A stretch of DNA of 64,000 nucleotides from an uncultured Eubacteriales bacterium (GTDB lineage Bacteria > Bacillota > Clostridia > Christensenellales > Borkfalkiaceae). A program made the translations under genes and the position numbers. The stretch is from contig CACXGN010000001.1 in assembly GCA_902767225.1 (NCBI GenBank), positions 1 through 64,000 on the forward strand, given 5' to 3'. Positions 16,501-25,445 of the stretch are shown piece by piece (position 1 is the stretch's first letter; the number at the start of each line of letters is the position of its first letter). The notes beneath the pieces were generated by a model that saw only the letters and a program-made list of their open reading frames with translations, was not told the origin of the DNA and searched no databases.

Positions 16501-17186
16501 AAAAAATTTGGCTGATTATGGCGTTGCTATTTTGCGTATGCGGAGCGGGCGCGGGATTTTCAGGCGCTATCGCTACAACTAATATAGAAGTGGCATACGC
16601 CGCCGTTTTGCAACAGGGCAGCAAAGGCGCAGACGTTAAAACTTTGCAACAGAAACTTAAAAACTGGGGATATTACACGGGCGCGGTAGACGGCGTTTTC
16701 GGAGCGAAGACCAAGCAAGCGGTAATCTCTTTTCAGAAAAAGAACAATCTTAAAGCCGACGGAATAGTGGGCGCGAAAACGCTTGCGGCGCTCGGTATGA
16801 AACTTTCTTCCGTGGGCTCGTCTTCCGGATCTTCGAGTTCGGACGAGTATCTTTTAGCAAAACTTATCTACGGCGAGGCAAGGGGCGAAAGTTACGTTGG
16901 GCAAGTAGCGGTCGGGGCGGTCGTTATGAACAGAATAAAAAGTTCGTCTTTCCCGAACACGATGTCCGGCGTGATATATCAAAGTTACGCGTTCACGGCG
17001 GTTGCCGACGGGCAGATAAATTTAACCCCGAACGAAACGGCTAAAAAAGCCGCAAAAGACGCAATGAACGGTTGGGATCCGACTTACGGCGCGATTTACT
17101 ATTATAATCCCAAAACCGCAACTAGTTCGTGGATATTTTCACGCCAAACTACCATCACGATAGGCAATCACGTTTTTGCTAAATAG
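16497..17186 (+). CDS. sleB: spore cortex-lytic enzyme SleB
   Basis: SleB is a lytic transglycosylase that degrades spore cortex peptidoglycan during germination. 229 residues: signal peptide (1 to about 35), peptidoglycan-binding_1 domain (about 38-98, LQQGSKGADVKTLQQKLKNWG and KADGIVGAKTLAAL), a Ser/Gly linker, then Hydrolase_2 with LAKLIYGEARGESYVGQVAVG (catalytic Glu), AFTAVADGQIN and IGNHVFAK. It overlaps spoIIR by four bases and is followed nine bases later by ypeB, its stabilising partner, as in Bacillus. Confidence 0.95.
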   Translation: MKKIWLIMALLFCVCGAGAGFSGAIATTNIEVAYAAVLQQGSKGADVKTLQQKLKNWGYYTGAVDGVFGAKTKQAVISFQKKNNLKADGIVGAKTLAALGMKLSSVGSSSGSSSSDEYLLAKLIYGEARGESYVGQVAVGAVVMNRIKSSSFPNTMSGVIYQSYAFTAVADGQINLTPNETAKKAAKDAMNGWDPTYGAIYYYNPKTATSSWIFSRQTTITIGNHVFAK

Positions 17187-17194
17187 GAGAGAAT

Positions 17195-18751
17195 ATGGAA
17201 AAGAATAAAAACAACGCCGTCGAAAAGGTGGAAAACATTATAAGAAAAAAGCACGGAGAAGACTTTTTGACGGACGAAAATAAAAAAGCCTTCCGTGAAG
17301 ACCAAGCGATAAAGGCGGCGGAAGAAAATAGCCGCAAGGAAAAAGAGAAAGCAGAACAACAAAAAGAAAAAGAAAGAATAAAAGAAGAAAAGGAAGAAGA
17401 AAAAATTAAAAAGAAAAAAAATTCAAAAGGCAAAAATAAAGGGCTTATCGCGGCGATAGTGGGGCTATCGGTTATAGCGGTCGCGCTTGCGGTATCGCTC
17501 ACGTGCGTTCATTTATTGCCGAACGAAAACGAAAAGACGTTAGAAGCGGGCTATCAAAAGTCTTTTAGGGAAACGGTAGATCAAGTAAAAAATATCGACT
17601 TAAACCTATCTAAAATTTTAGCCACCGAAGATTCGGGAAGCAGGCAATATTATCTTGTCAACACGGCAATAAACAGCGAGCTTGCCGAAAACGACTTGCA
17701 ACAACTTCCCCTATCCGACGAAAGCAAATTTTATACGACAAAACTTATTAACCAAATAGGCGACTTTTCAAAATATCTAAATAAAAAGCTGATAGACGGA
17801 AAGAACTTTTCTGCAGAAGACATAAATGGGCTTAAACAGTTATATTCCGCAAATCTTTCGCTAAAAAATTCGTTTGAAAAAATGCTTTCCGATATGCCGG
17901 AAGACTTTAACTTTTTATCGCTATCAAATGCACAAACGGGGAATATTGTTATAGATAACTTTAACGAACTTCAAAATCTTTCGGTCGAATACCCCGAACT
18001 TATCTACGACGGACCGTTCTCTGACGGATTAGACAACAAGGTTATAAAGGGGTTAACTGACAGCAAAGTTGACGAAGAAACGGCAAAAAAATCGTTTACG
18101 GACGCTTTCTCGGATATGGGGATAAAGAGCATTAAATACGTCGGCAAAACCAACGCGATTATAACCTGTTTTAATTTTACGGCAAAGGTTAAGGGAAAAG
18201 AACTTTACGCGCAGATTTCAGAAAGAGACGGAAAACTTATTATGTTCGATTACAGCGGAAGTTGCAGAAACGATAGTTTAGATTCCGCAGAAGCAATCGA
18301 TAACGCTGATAAGTTTTTAACTAAGTTAGGTCTAAATAATATGCAAGCCGTGTGGATAAACCTTTCCGGAAACGTTTATACTATAAACTACGCGTATACT
18401 ATAAACGATATAGTAATTTATCCGGATATGATAAAGATAAGAGTGTGCGCCGAAACGGGTATGGTGATAGGCTTCGAAGCGTCCGCATACTATATCAATC
18501 ATACCGAAAGAAATATAGGCTCGCCGGCAATATCTACGGAGAGTGCCGAAAGTTACGTTTCAAAGAGTATTGAATTAGAAACGGCAAGGTTATCGCTCGT
18601 TCCCGTGGGTAACGAAAGCGAAATACTCTGTTACGAGTTTTCGGGTATAATGGACGGCAACACCTATTATATCTATATAGACGCCGCAAACGGAAAACAG
18701 GTTCAAATGTTTAAGGTGATAGAATCAACCGAAGGATTGCTTTTAATGTAA
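17195..18751 (+). CDS. ypeB: germination protein YpeB
   Basis: YpeB is required for SleB localisation and stability in spores. The 518 residues start with about 85 highly charged, Lys/Glu-rich residues (coiled-coil-like), longer than in Bacillus YpeB. One membrane segment follows (GLIAAIVGLSVIAVALAVSL), then the YpeB ectodomain with ELIYDGPFSDGL near 270, the diagnostic motif, and C-terminal PepSY-like repeats. The extended cytosolic/forespore head is the only unusual feature. It ends the spoIIR-sleB-ypeB unit at a strong terminator. Confidence 0.93.
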   Translation: MEKNKNNAVEKVENIIRKKHGEDFLTDENKKAFREDQAIKAAEENSRKEKEKAEQQKEKERIKEEKEEEKIKKKKNSKGKNKGLIAAIVGLSVIAVALAVSLTCVHLLPNENEKTLEAGYQKSFRETVDQVKNIDLNLSKILATEDSGSRQYYLVNTAINSELAENDLQQLPLSDESKFYTTKLINQIGDFSKYLNKKLIDGKNFSAEDINGLKQLYSANLSLKNSFEKMLSDMPEDFNFLSLSNAQTGNIVIDNFNELQNLSVEYPELIYDGPFSDGLDNKVIKGLTDSKVDEETAKKSFTDAFSDMGIKSIKYVGKTNAIITCFNFTAKVKGKELYAQISERDGKLIMFDYSGSCRNDSLDSAEAIDNADKFLTKLGLNNMQAVWINLSGNVYTINYAYTINDIVIYPDMIKIRVCAETGMVIGFEASAYYINHTERNIGSPAISTESAESYVSKSIELETARLSLVPVGNESEILCYEFSGIMDGNTYYIYIDAANGKQVQMFKVIESTEGLLLM

Positions 18752-18756
18752 CAAAA

Positions 18757-18780
18757 AAAGACTGCCGCGAGCAGTCTTTT
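18757..18780. terminator. bidirectional intrinsic terminator
   Basis: AAAGACTGC, CGCGA loop, GCAGTCTTTT between convergent ypeB and gltX; followed by AAGTT as after several other terminators in this window. Confidence 0.85.
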
Positions 18781-18798
18781 AAGTTATAAATTCAGGTT

Positions 18799-20238
18799 TT
18801 ATTTATTCAAAAGATTTAGCGAAAAGGCAATTCTTTCAAGCGTTTCTTCTTTGCCTAAAATTTCGGCGATCTCCGTCGCGCCGCCGGCTGTGGATTCTTT
18901 GCCGGTTATGGCAATTCTGGTTATCCATAAAAGCGCTTGCTTTTTGATCCCGAGATCTGCCGATAGACTTACCAAACTTTCAAAAAGAGCGGAGTTGGTA
19001 AAGTCCGAAAGAGCAGAAAGTTTTTCGGAAATTTTGGGCAATATCTCTTTCGCAAGCGAAACGGACGCTTTTTGTTTTTCGTTTACAAAAAGGTTAACGT
19101 CGTATTCCGAAAGGGATTTAAGATAGTCTAACTTCTCGGGGATCTCGCTGAAAATCTGAACGCGGGTTTTAACGAGATTTAAAAGTTTATCCGTATCGAA
19201 CTTGCCGAAAACTTCGCTTTGCTTCAAAAACGGAAGTGCGTGCGACTTAAAGGTATCGTAATCCATTTCCTTTATGTATTCGCCTGAAAGCCATTTCATT
19301 TTGGTTTCGTCGAAGATAGACGGAGACTTGCTAATGCCTTCTAGCGAAAAGTTTTCGATAAGGTCAGATAAACTCATCTTTTCAACGTTGGATTTTGGAC
19401 TCCACCCTAAAAGCGCGATATAGTTTATTATCGCCTCTTTAACGTAGCCCTTTTTAACAAAGTCTTCATAACTTGCGTCGCCGTTTCTTTTGGAAAGTTT
19501 ATGCTGCGCGTCTTTCATAATGGGGGGAAGGTGGATATAAACGGGTCTTTCCCAACCGAAAGCGTCATACATTAAGTTATACTTCGGGGTAGAAGAAAGG
19601 TATTCCGTGCCCCTTATAACGTGGGTTATGCCCATAAGGTGATCGTCAATTACGTTTGCGAAGTTATAGGTCGGCATACCGTCGCTTTTGATTAAAATTC
19701 CGTCTTCTATATCCTTATAGTCTACGCTGATGTCCCCGTAAACCAAGTCGTGATAACTCCCTACGCCCTTTTCGGGGATATTCTGACGGATAACGTAAGG
19801 CACGCCGCTTTTGATCTTTTCTTCGATCTCTTCTTTGCTTAAATGAAGACAATGCTTGTCGTAACGGACGTTTCCTTCTTCGTCTTTAAGGGTGGCAATC
19901 CTTTCAGGCGTGCAGAAGCAGTAATACGCCCCGCCTTTTTCAACGAGTTTTTTTGCGTATTCGGTGTAAATATCTTTGCGTTCGCTTTGAATATAAGGGC
20001 CGTAATTTCCGCCGACGTCCGGACCTTCGTCATACATAACGCCCGAATCGCGCATTGTGTCGTAAATGATCTGAACTGAACCTTCAACGTATCTTGCGGT
20101 ATCCGTATCTTCTATTCTTAAAACGAATTTGCCGCCGTTCTTTTTGGCGAAAAGGTATCCGTAAAGTGCGGTTCTGAGTCCGCCGATATGTAAATATCCC
20201 GTGGGACTTGGGGCAAAACGTGTTCTGACTGTTCCCAT
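18799..20238 (-). CDS. gltX: glutamyl-tRNA synthetase
   Basis: Charges tRNA-Glu (and possibly tRNA-Gln for amidation) in the cytoplasm. 479 residues of class I architecture: RTRFAPSPTGYLHIGGLRTA (HIGH motif) at the N-terminus, LRIEDTD, and KLSKRNGD (KMSKS motif) near residue 247, then the helical anticodon-binding region. The start follows AAAGGAGTAG. It is three bases downstream of radC and probably cotranscribed with it. The window also holds tRNA-Glu(TTC) at 54385-54459. Confidence 0.95.
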   Translation of the reverse strand: MGTVRTRFAPSPTGYLHIGGLRTALYGYLFAKKNGGKFVLRIEDTDTARYVEGSVQIIYDTMRDSGVMYDEGPDVGGNYGPYIQSERKDIYTEYAKKLVEKGGAYYCFCTPERIATLKDEEGNVRYDKHCLHLSKEEIEEKIKSGVPYVIRQNIPEKGVGSYHDLVYGDISVDYKDIEDGILIKSDGMPTYNFANVIDDHLMGITHVIRGTEYLSSTPKYNLMYDAFGWERPVYIHLPPIMKDAQHKLSKRNGDASYEDFVKKGYVKEAIINYIALLGWSPKSNVEKMSLSDLIENFSLEGISKSPSIFDETKMKWLSGEYIKEMDYDTFKSHALPFLKQSEVFGKFDTDKLLNLVKTRVQIFSEIPEKLDYLKSLSEYDVNLFVNEKQKASVSLAKEILPKISEKLSALSDFTNSALFESLVSLSADLGIKKQALLWITRIAITGKESTAGGATEIAEILGKEETLERIAFSLNLLNK

Positions 20239-20241
20239 TTT

Positions 20242-20976
20242 CTACTCCTTTATGGTTCTAAGTAAATTTTCTATCGAGTAACTGTTTTTAATCTCGTCCA
20301 GCTTGTTTTTGTGGTAATAACTGTAAACGTCCTCTCCGGCAACGATAATGTGATCGACGAGAGCAACGCCGTGCATAGAGCATAGCATATTTATTTTCGC
20401 CGTAGTAAAATCGTCGTCCGCACTCGGCGAAGAAATCCCGCTCGGGTGGTTGTGCGCAAGTATCATGCCGGCAGGCTTATTTATGGCAAACGCATGAACG
20501 AGTTCGGGCGTGTTCGCCGCAACAAAATTCCTGCAATTACTTGAATACCCTAATCTAGTGATAGGTTTATGGCTTTTATCGAGAAGAATAATTAAAATCT
20601 TTTCGTTGTATTCGCCTTTAAAATAATCGATAAGTTCGGGTTTGTAGCTTGCGAACGAAAACGCAGTTTTATCCGTCGGCTTTTTTGCACTTTTGATCCG
20701 ATATAAAATCATGCCGCAAGTTTTAAGCATAGCGGCAGTCTTTTTACCTATGCCGTCAACTAAAACAAGGTCTTCGGCTTTTGCCGAAAACACGTTTTCG
20801 ATCGAGCCGAAAAATCTTAAAAGCCTGTGCGCGATAAGATTTGTATCTTTCCTTGGGATCGAGTAAAAAGGCAGAATTTCCAAAAGTTCGTGATCTTCGA
20901 GCGCTTGCGCATCGGAGCAAACTTTTTCTATCATTCTTTCTCGGTGTCCGCCGTGGAAATTTTCGCTTTCGTTCAT
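20242..20976 (-). CDS. radC: RadC family JAB/MPN protein
   Basis: 244 residues. Helix-hairpin-helix region LVLVDGIGKKTAAMLK near 80, then the MPN+/JAB1 metalloprotease-like domain with the zinc motif HNHPSGISSPSADD near 170-183. RadC/UPF0758 proteins occur widely; the exact activity is unsettled, and older DNA-repair annotation is not well supported. First gene of a probable operon with gltX. Confidence 0.88.
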   Translation of the reverse strand: MNESENFHGGHRERMIEKVCSDAQALEDHELLEILPFYSIPRKDTNLIAHRLLRFFGSIENVFSAKAEDLVLVDGIGKKTAAMLKTCGMILYRIKSAKKPTDKTAFSFASYKPELIDYFKGEYNEKILIILLDKSHKPITRLGYSSNCRNFVAANTPELVHAFAINKPAGMILAHNHPSGISSPSADDDFTTAKINMLCSMHGVALVDHIIVAGEDVYSYYHKNKLDEIKNSYSIENLLRTIKE

Positions 20977-21084
20977 ATTGTAATTGTAACATAAAAAAAT
21001 AAAAAAACAAAATAAAAAAATTAATTTTATAACAAATGCGGCGTTTATATTGTATAATGATTATAGATAAAAAACGGAGACGGT

Positions 21085-22347
21085 ATGGATAATATCAAAA
21101 ATTATTTAAATGACCTTAAAACCTTGATTTCTTTTAAGAGTGAAAAAGGGAAAAAAGAACCAGCCGCACCTTTTGGTAAAGAGTGCAGATATGCGATAAA
21201 CTTTATTAAATCGCTTGCGGAAAAGTTCGGCTTTACCACGATAGATTATGACGGATATTGCTTAGAAGTAGACTTCGGCGAAGGCGAAGAGATAGGCATA
21301 ATGGGGCATCTTGACGTAGTTCCCGCGGGCGACGGTTGGGAAAGCGAACCTTATACTTTAACCGAAAAGGACGGAGTATATTTCGGCAGGGGAATACTTG
21401 ACGATAAGTCGCCCATGCTGTCTTGCTTATACTGTCTTAAAGAATTGAAAGAAAGCGGAATAAAGGTCAATAAAAAATTCCGTATGTTTTTCGGAACGAA
21501 CGAAGAGAGCGGCTGGGAAGACGTGGAATATTTAAAGACCAAAACCACGCTTCCTAAATACGGCTTTTCGCCCGACGGGAACTTCCCCGTAAGTTACGCC
21601 GAAAAGGGCATGTGCATAGTGAACTTTTATCTGCCTAAACTTAAAAACTTTTCAAAAGTTAAAGGTGGCACGGTGGTTAACGCCGTTTGCGGTTATGCCA
21701 CCGCACAAGGAATAATCGACGAAGGGCTTTTATTAAAACACGGGCTTACGGTTAGTAAAGACGGGAAGATAGAAAGCGTAGGAAAGTCCGCGCACGGCTC
21801 TCGCCCCGAACTCGGGATAAACGCGATAAAAAAACTTTTCGCCTACTTTATAGATTGTGGCGAGAATTTGGAAAAAGAATACGAATATCTGTTCGGCGAC
21901 GGATTTTCATTTTCTAAAATGATAAACGAACAGGGCGACGTAACCTTTTCGCCCGATATTATATGCGAAGACGAAACGGGCATTAAAATCACTTGCGATT
22001 TAAGATTTCCCGCACCCATCACGCTTGAAGAAGTGCTTAAAAAGTTAGAAGCGTCCGGATTAAAATATACCTATTCGTTAAAGCACGGCACACAGTTCGT
22101 GGAAAAAGACGGGTTTTTGGTCGATACGCTGATAAACGCGTATAACGCAGTAACGGGCGAAAGTGCAAAACCGATAGCGCAAAGCGGCAGCACCTTTGCA
22201 AGAGTGTTCGAAAAAGGCGTGGCGTTCGGCCCCGAATTTCCCGATAAGCCTTCAACCATACACGAACCTAACGAACGAGCAAGCATAGAAGAGATAGAAA
22301 AAACATACGATATTTATAAAAAAGCCATTTTCGACTTAGCAAAATAA
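21085..22347 (+). CDS. pepV: PepV-like M20 dipeptidase
   Basis: Zinc metallopeptidase of family M20 that hydrolyses dipeptides. 420 residues, slightly shorter than typical PepV. Metal ligands can be read: GHLDVVPAG (His, Asp), GILDDKSP (bridging Asp), NEESGWED (catalytic Glu and ligand Glu), GFSPDGNFP (Asp) and a C-terminal TIHEPNERAS (His). The lid domain with VGKSAHGSRPELG is present. A TATAAT box is at 21053-21058 and GGAGACGG precedes the ATG. Cytoplasmic; monocistronic, with its own terminator. Confidence 0.9.
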   Translation: MDNIKNYLNDLKTLISFKSEKGKKEPAAPFGKECRYAINFIKSLAEKFGFTTIDYDGYCLEVDFGEGEEIGIMGHLDVVPAGDGWESEPYTLTEKDGVYFGRGILDDKSPMLSCLYCLKELKESGIKVNKKFRMFFGTNEESGWEDVEYLKTKTTLPKYGFSPDGNFPVSYAEKGMCIVNFYLPKLKNFSKVKGGTVVNAVCGYATAQGIIDEGLLLKHGLTVSKDGKIESVGKSAHGSRPELGINAIKKLFAYFIDCGENLEKEYEYLFGDGFSFSKMINEQGDVTFSPDIICEDETGIKITCDLRFPAPITLEEVLKKLEASGLKYTYSLKHGTQFVEKDGFLVDTLINAYNAVTGESAKPIAQSGSTFARVFEKGVAFGPEFPDKPSTIHEPNERASIEEIEKTYDIYKKAIFDLAK

Positions 22348-22356
22348 AAAAATTAA

Positions 22357-22385
22357 AAAAGGCGCGGAAAATTTCCGCGCCTTTT
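22357..22385 (+). terminator. intrinsic terminator after pepV
   Basis: AAAAGGCGCGGAAA and TTTCCGCGCCTTTT form a near-continuous palindrome. Its 3' part and the bases after it recur as a 21-bp direct repeat at the far end of the restriction-modification island. Confidence 0.85.
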
Positions 22386-22456
22386 AAGTTTAAAAAATAC
22401 TTGCTATTATTCGAGATTTAGAATATAATGAGTGTAATAATAATTGGAGATAGTAT

Positions 22457-23524
22457 ATGTTAAGTTTTATTTCTGCCAAAGAGGCCGCTGAAAAATGGGA
22501 AATTTCTCAAAGAAGAGTGGCTATTCTGTGTTCTGAAAAGCGAATTGATGGAGCAATGATGGTGGGGAATATGTGGATTATTCCAAGCTCTGCCGAAAAA
22601 CCCATCGACAAAAGAACTGTTCGTTATGAAAAAACAAAAAAGGTTACCCTTAAACCGTTTGTAAAATGGGTAGGGGGTAAAAGCCAACTTGTTGAACAGA
22701 TAGAAAAAATGTTGCCATCGGACGGGAAAACGGTTTTGACAAAATATGCCGAACCCATGGTTGGCGGTGGCGCATTATTTTTTAACATCCTTTCAAAGTA
22801 TGATTTTGAAGAACTATACATAAGCGATATTAACGCCGAACTTATAAATGCATATCAATCCGTTAAAAATGATGTAGATAACTTGATTATAAAACTTAAT
22901 GAAATGCAAATGACCTTTTTGCCTATGGACGAAAACGGCAGAAAGTATTTCTATTATAACGTTCGCGAAAAGTTTAACTCTACTGTATTATCTGAAGAAA
23001 CGTCAACCGAAAAAGCCGCACAGTTTATTTTCTTGAATAAAACTTGTTTTAACGGCTTATATCGCGTAAACAGAAAAGGTCAATTTAACGTTCCAATGGG
23101 CGCATATAAGAACCCGTCTATTTGCGATGATGAAAATTTACGCAACATTCACGAAGCGTTGCAAAACGTCACGATTGTTTGCGGAGATTATTCGCTTTCA
23201 AAATCATTCATAGATAAAGATACTTTCGTATATCTTGATCCCCCTTATCGTCCTATTTCCGAAACATCTGCATTTACTTCATATAATTCGGAATCTTTTG
23301 ATGATAACGAGCAGATAAGACTTGCACAGTTTATTGATGAAATCAACAAGTTGGGTGCAAAGATTGTTTTAAGCAATTCCGATCCGAAAAATGTAAACGA
23401 AGAAGATAATTTCTTTGATGATTTGTATAGAAATTATAAAATCAACCGTGTCGAAGCAAGCCGTGCAATCAATAGCAAAGGTGATAAGCGCGGAAAAATA
23501 AATGAATTGCTCATCTGCAACTGA
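22457..23524 (+). CDS. D12-class N6-adenine methyltransferase (DpnM-like) with N-terminal helix-turn-helix
   Basis: Methylates adenine, presumably in GATC, protecting against the DpnII-family nuclease encoded downstream. 355 residues: residues 1-55 look like a small excisionase/MerR-type helix-turn-helix (FISAKEAAEKWEISQRRVAIL, GAMMVGNMWIIP), an unusual fusion that could let the enzyme regulate its own operon. The MethyltransfD12 domain follows with KPFVKWVGGKSQL (AdoMet motif), FFNILSKYD and the catalytic VYLDPPYRP. It begins the island, which is visibly more AT-rich than its surroundings; genes follow at 9-11 base spacing or abutting. Confidence 0.92.
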   Translation: MLSFISAKEAAEKWEISQRRVAILCSEKRIDGAMMVGNMWIIPSSAEKPIDKRTVRYEKTKKVTLKPFVKWVGGKSQLVEQIEKMLPSDGKTVLTKYAEPMVGGGALFFNILSKYDFEELYISDINAELINAYQSVKNDVDNLIIKLNEMQMTFLPMDENGRKYFYYNVREKFNSTVLSEETSTEKAAQFIFLNKTCFNGLYRVNRKGQFNVPMGAYKNPSICDDENLRNIHEALQNVTIVCGDYSLSKSFIDKDTFVYLDPPYRPISETSAFTSYNSESFDDNEQIRLAQFIDEINKLGAKIVLSNSDPKNVNEEDNFFDDLYRNYKINRVEASRAINSKGDKRGKINELLICN

Positions 23525-23533
23525 GGTGAAACT

Positions 23534-23776
23534 ATGGAAAAAGACTATATTAATGTTTTAATCGATATTATTAAACTTATACAGGACCCAAATATAGAGA
23601 AAAACGTAAAAGAAAAAGCAATAAAGTCACTTTTAAAACAAAGTGTGGACATTGCCCCCAACTATGGATATCAAACGAAGCAAGACTTAAAGCAAATAAT
23701 TGATTTGCCTATGAGTGAAAAAGAATTATTCGACACTATTTATTCTTATTTTGCCACACATAATGTTAAACTTTAA
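23534..23776 (+). CDS. small protein in the DpnII-type operon, unknown
   Basis: 80 residues, mostly helical and charged (ILIDIIKLIQDPN-like start, KQDLKQIIDLPMSEKELFDTIYSYFA). It begins nine bases after the methyltransferase with AGGTGAAAC upstream and ends 11 bases before the endonuclease gene. The classical dpnMAB operon has no such gene. It could be a controller, a nuclease accessory or an anti-toxin-like factor; no family is recognised. Confidence 0.6.
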   Translation: MEKDYINVLIDIIKLIQDPNIEKNVKEKAIKSLLKQSVDIAPNYGYQTKQDLKQIIDLPMSEKELFDTIYSYFATHNVKL

Positions 23777-23787
23777 AGGAGAAACAT

Positions 23788-24654
23788 ATGAAAAGAGATT
23801 TTAAAGAATGGCTTAAAAAATTTAAATACAGTATATGCGATTACAAATACTACGTAGATTTTGAAAAAGTTTACGGAAATATCGATAGCATAAGGATTGA
23901 ATTAAACATTTTAAATTCTCTCATTGGCTCAAAAGATATTGAAAACAAGTTCAAATTACTCGTTAATGACTACCCAAAAATTCTAAAATGTATTCCTATC
24001 TTGCTTGCAGTTCGTGGACGTGAAATTTATGCCAAGGATGGCGATGAGGAATTTTTGTTTAATTTTGTAAAGCCAAATTACTCTGTTGACGAATATATAA
24101 AGTTTATGAATAAAACAGGGTTGTTTTCACTTATTTCTGAACACTTAATAAATAACCTTGTTGATTATGTAACAGGTGTTGAAGTTGGTCTTGACAGTAA
24201 TGGGCGCAAAAACCGTGGCGGACATTTAATGGAAGATTTAGTTGAATCATATCTTGTTAAAGCCGGGCTTCAAAAAAATATTGATTACTTTAAGGAAATG
24301 TATCTTTCCGATATTGAAACTAAATTTGGACTCGATTTGTCTTCTCTATCAAATAATGGTAAAACTAAAAAAAGATTTGATTTTGTTGTAAAGGGAAACA
24401 ATGCGGTTTATGCGATTGAAACTAATTTTTACGGTGGTAATGGAGGAGGCTCTAAGCTTAACGAAACAGCAAGAAGTTATAAAACCCTTGCTTTAGAATC
24501 GAAAGAAATTGAAGGTTTTGTTTTTGTTTGGATAACTGATGGTACAGCATGGAGATCTGCTCGCCATAATTTAGAAGAAACATTCGATGTGTTGGACAAT
24601 ATGTATTGTATTAATGACTTGGAAAACGGGTTAGTCAAAGAACTTTTCAAATAG
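23788..24654 (+). CDS. DpnII-family type II restriction endonuclease (GATC)
   Basis: Cuts unmethylated GATC sites in family members. 288 residues; recognisable core GGHLMEDLVESYL, then KKRFDFVVKGNNAVYAIETN (PD-(D/E)xK-type Asp, Glu and following residues) and the signature NFYGGNGGGSKLNETARSYK. A preceding AAAGGAGAAAC ribosome binding site supports the start. Neighbouring methyltransferases fit the DpnII layout. Specificity for GATC is from the family, not seen. Confidence 0.92.
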   Translation: MKRDFKEWLKKFKYSICDYKYYVDFEKVYGNIDSIRIELNILNSLIGSKDIENKFKLLVNDYPKILKCIPILLAVRGREIYAKDGDEEFLFNFVKPNYSVDEYIKFMNKTGLFSLISEHLINNLVDYVTGVEVGLDSNGRKNRGGHLMEDLVESYLVKAGLQKNIDYFKEMYLSDIETKFGLDLSSLSNNGKTKKRFDFVVKGNNAVYAIETNFYGGNGGGSKLNETARSYKTLALESKEIEGFVFVWITDGTAWRSARHNLEETFDVLDNMYCINDLENGLVKELFK

Positions 24655-24655
24655 T

Positions 24656-25396
24656 ATGGCAAAAAAGATTCCTTTACAACCCGAAGATTTTGAGCTCGAA
24701 ACTAATACCGTTTGGGCATTCCCTAATCGTGGCAAATGGGCAACTCACGATGCTAAATATCGTGGGAATTGGTCTCCGTATATTCCTCGCAACGTAATAT
24801 TGCGTTATTCTGTTGAGGGCGACACAGTTTTAGATCAATTTGTCGGCGGCGGCACTACTGCCGTTGAAGCGAAACTCACAAATCGAAACTTTATCGGGAT
24901 TGACATAAATCCGGATGCACTTAAAATTACAAAAAGCAAGTTGGATTTTGAGTGTGAATTTAATACGTCAATTGACATTATGCAGGGCGACGCTCGTAGT
25001 CTTTCGACAATAGCCGATGGCTCAATTGACTTAATATGCACGCACCCGCCTTATGCCGATATTATTCACTACAGCGAAAATATTGACGGCGACTTATCTC
25101 TTATGCCGATGAAAGAATATTTGTTTGAGATTGGCAAAGTGGCTGAAGAATGCTATCGAGTTCTAAAAAAAGATAAGTTTTGCGCTATTCTTATGGGAGA
25201 TACACGCAAAAAAGGAATGGTTCAACCGCTTGCATTTGAAACAATGCGTATATTCGAAATGGCAGGCTTCAAAACAAAAGAAATAATAATCAAAGAGCAA
25301 CACAACTGCAAGGCAACAGGTTATTGGAAAACAAACAGTATCAAGTTTAATTTCCTGTTGCTCGCTCACGAGTATTTATTTGTGTTTAGAAAATAA
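24656..25396 (+). CDS. second DNA methyltransferase of the DpnII-type system (DpnA-like)
   Basis: 246 residues. N6/N4-type methyltransferase with the order catalytic motif second: AdoMet-binding VLDQFVGGGTTAVEAKLTNRN near 65-85 and catalytic THPPYADIIHYS near 125. In the S. pneumoniae DpnII system DpnA is the second methylase that acts also on single-stranded DNA and protects incoming plasmids; this protein occupies the same role by context, although order here is M-x-R-M rather than M-A-B. Its ATG overlaps the nuclease stop region by one base spacing. Confidence 0.85.
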   Translation: MAKKIPLQPEDFELETNTVWAFPNRGKWATHDAKYRGNWSPYIPRNVILRYSVEGDTVLDQFVGGGTTAVEAKLTNRNFIGIDINPDALKITKSKLDFECEFNTSIDIMQGDARSLSTIADGSIDLICTHPPYADIIHYSENIDGDLSLMPMKEYLFEIGKVAEECYRVLKKDKFCAILMGDTRKKGMVQPLAFETMRIFEMAGFKTKEIIIKEQHNCKATGYWKTNSIKFNFLLLAHEYLFVFRK

Positions 25397-25445
25397 ATTA
25401 TAATTTTTTATTAAAAATAAAAATTTAAATCAAAAAAATAAAATT

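Noticed and set aside
18350..18358. TGTGGATAA, a perfect DnaA box on the minus strand
   Set aside because: A single copy within the ypeB coding sequence and far from dnaA; no cluster, so not an origin.
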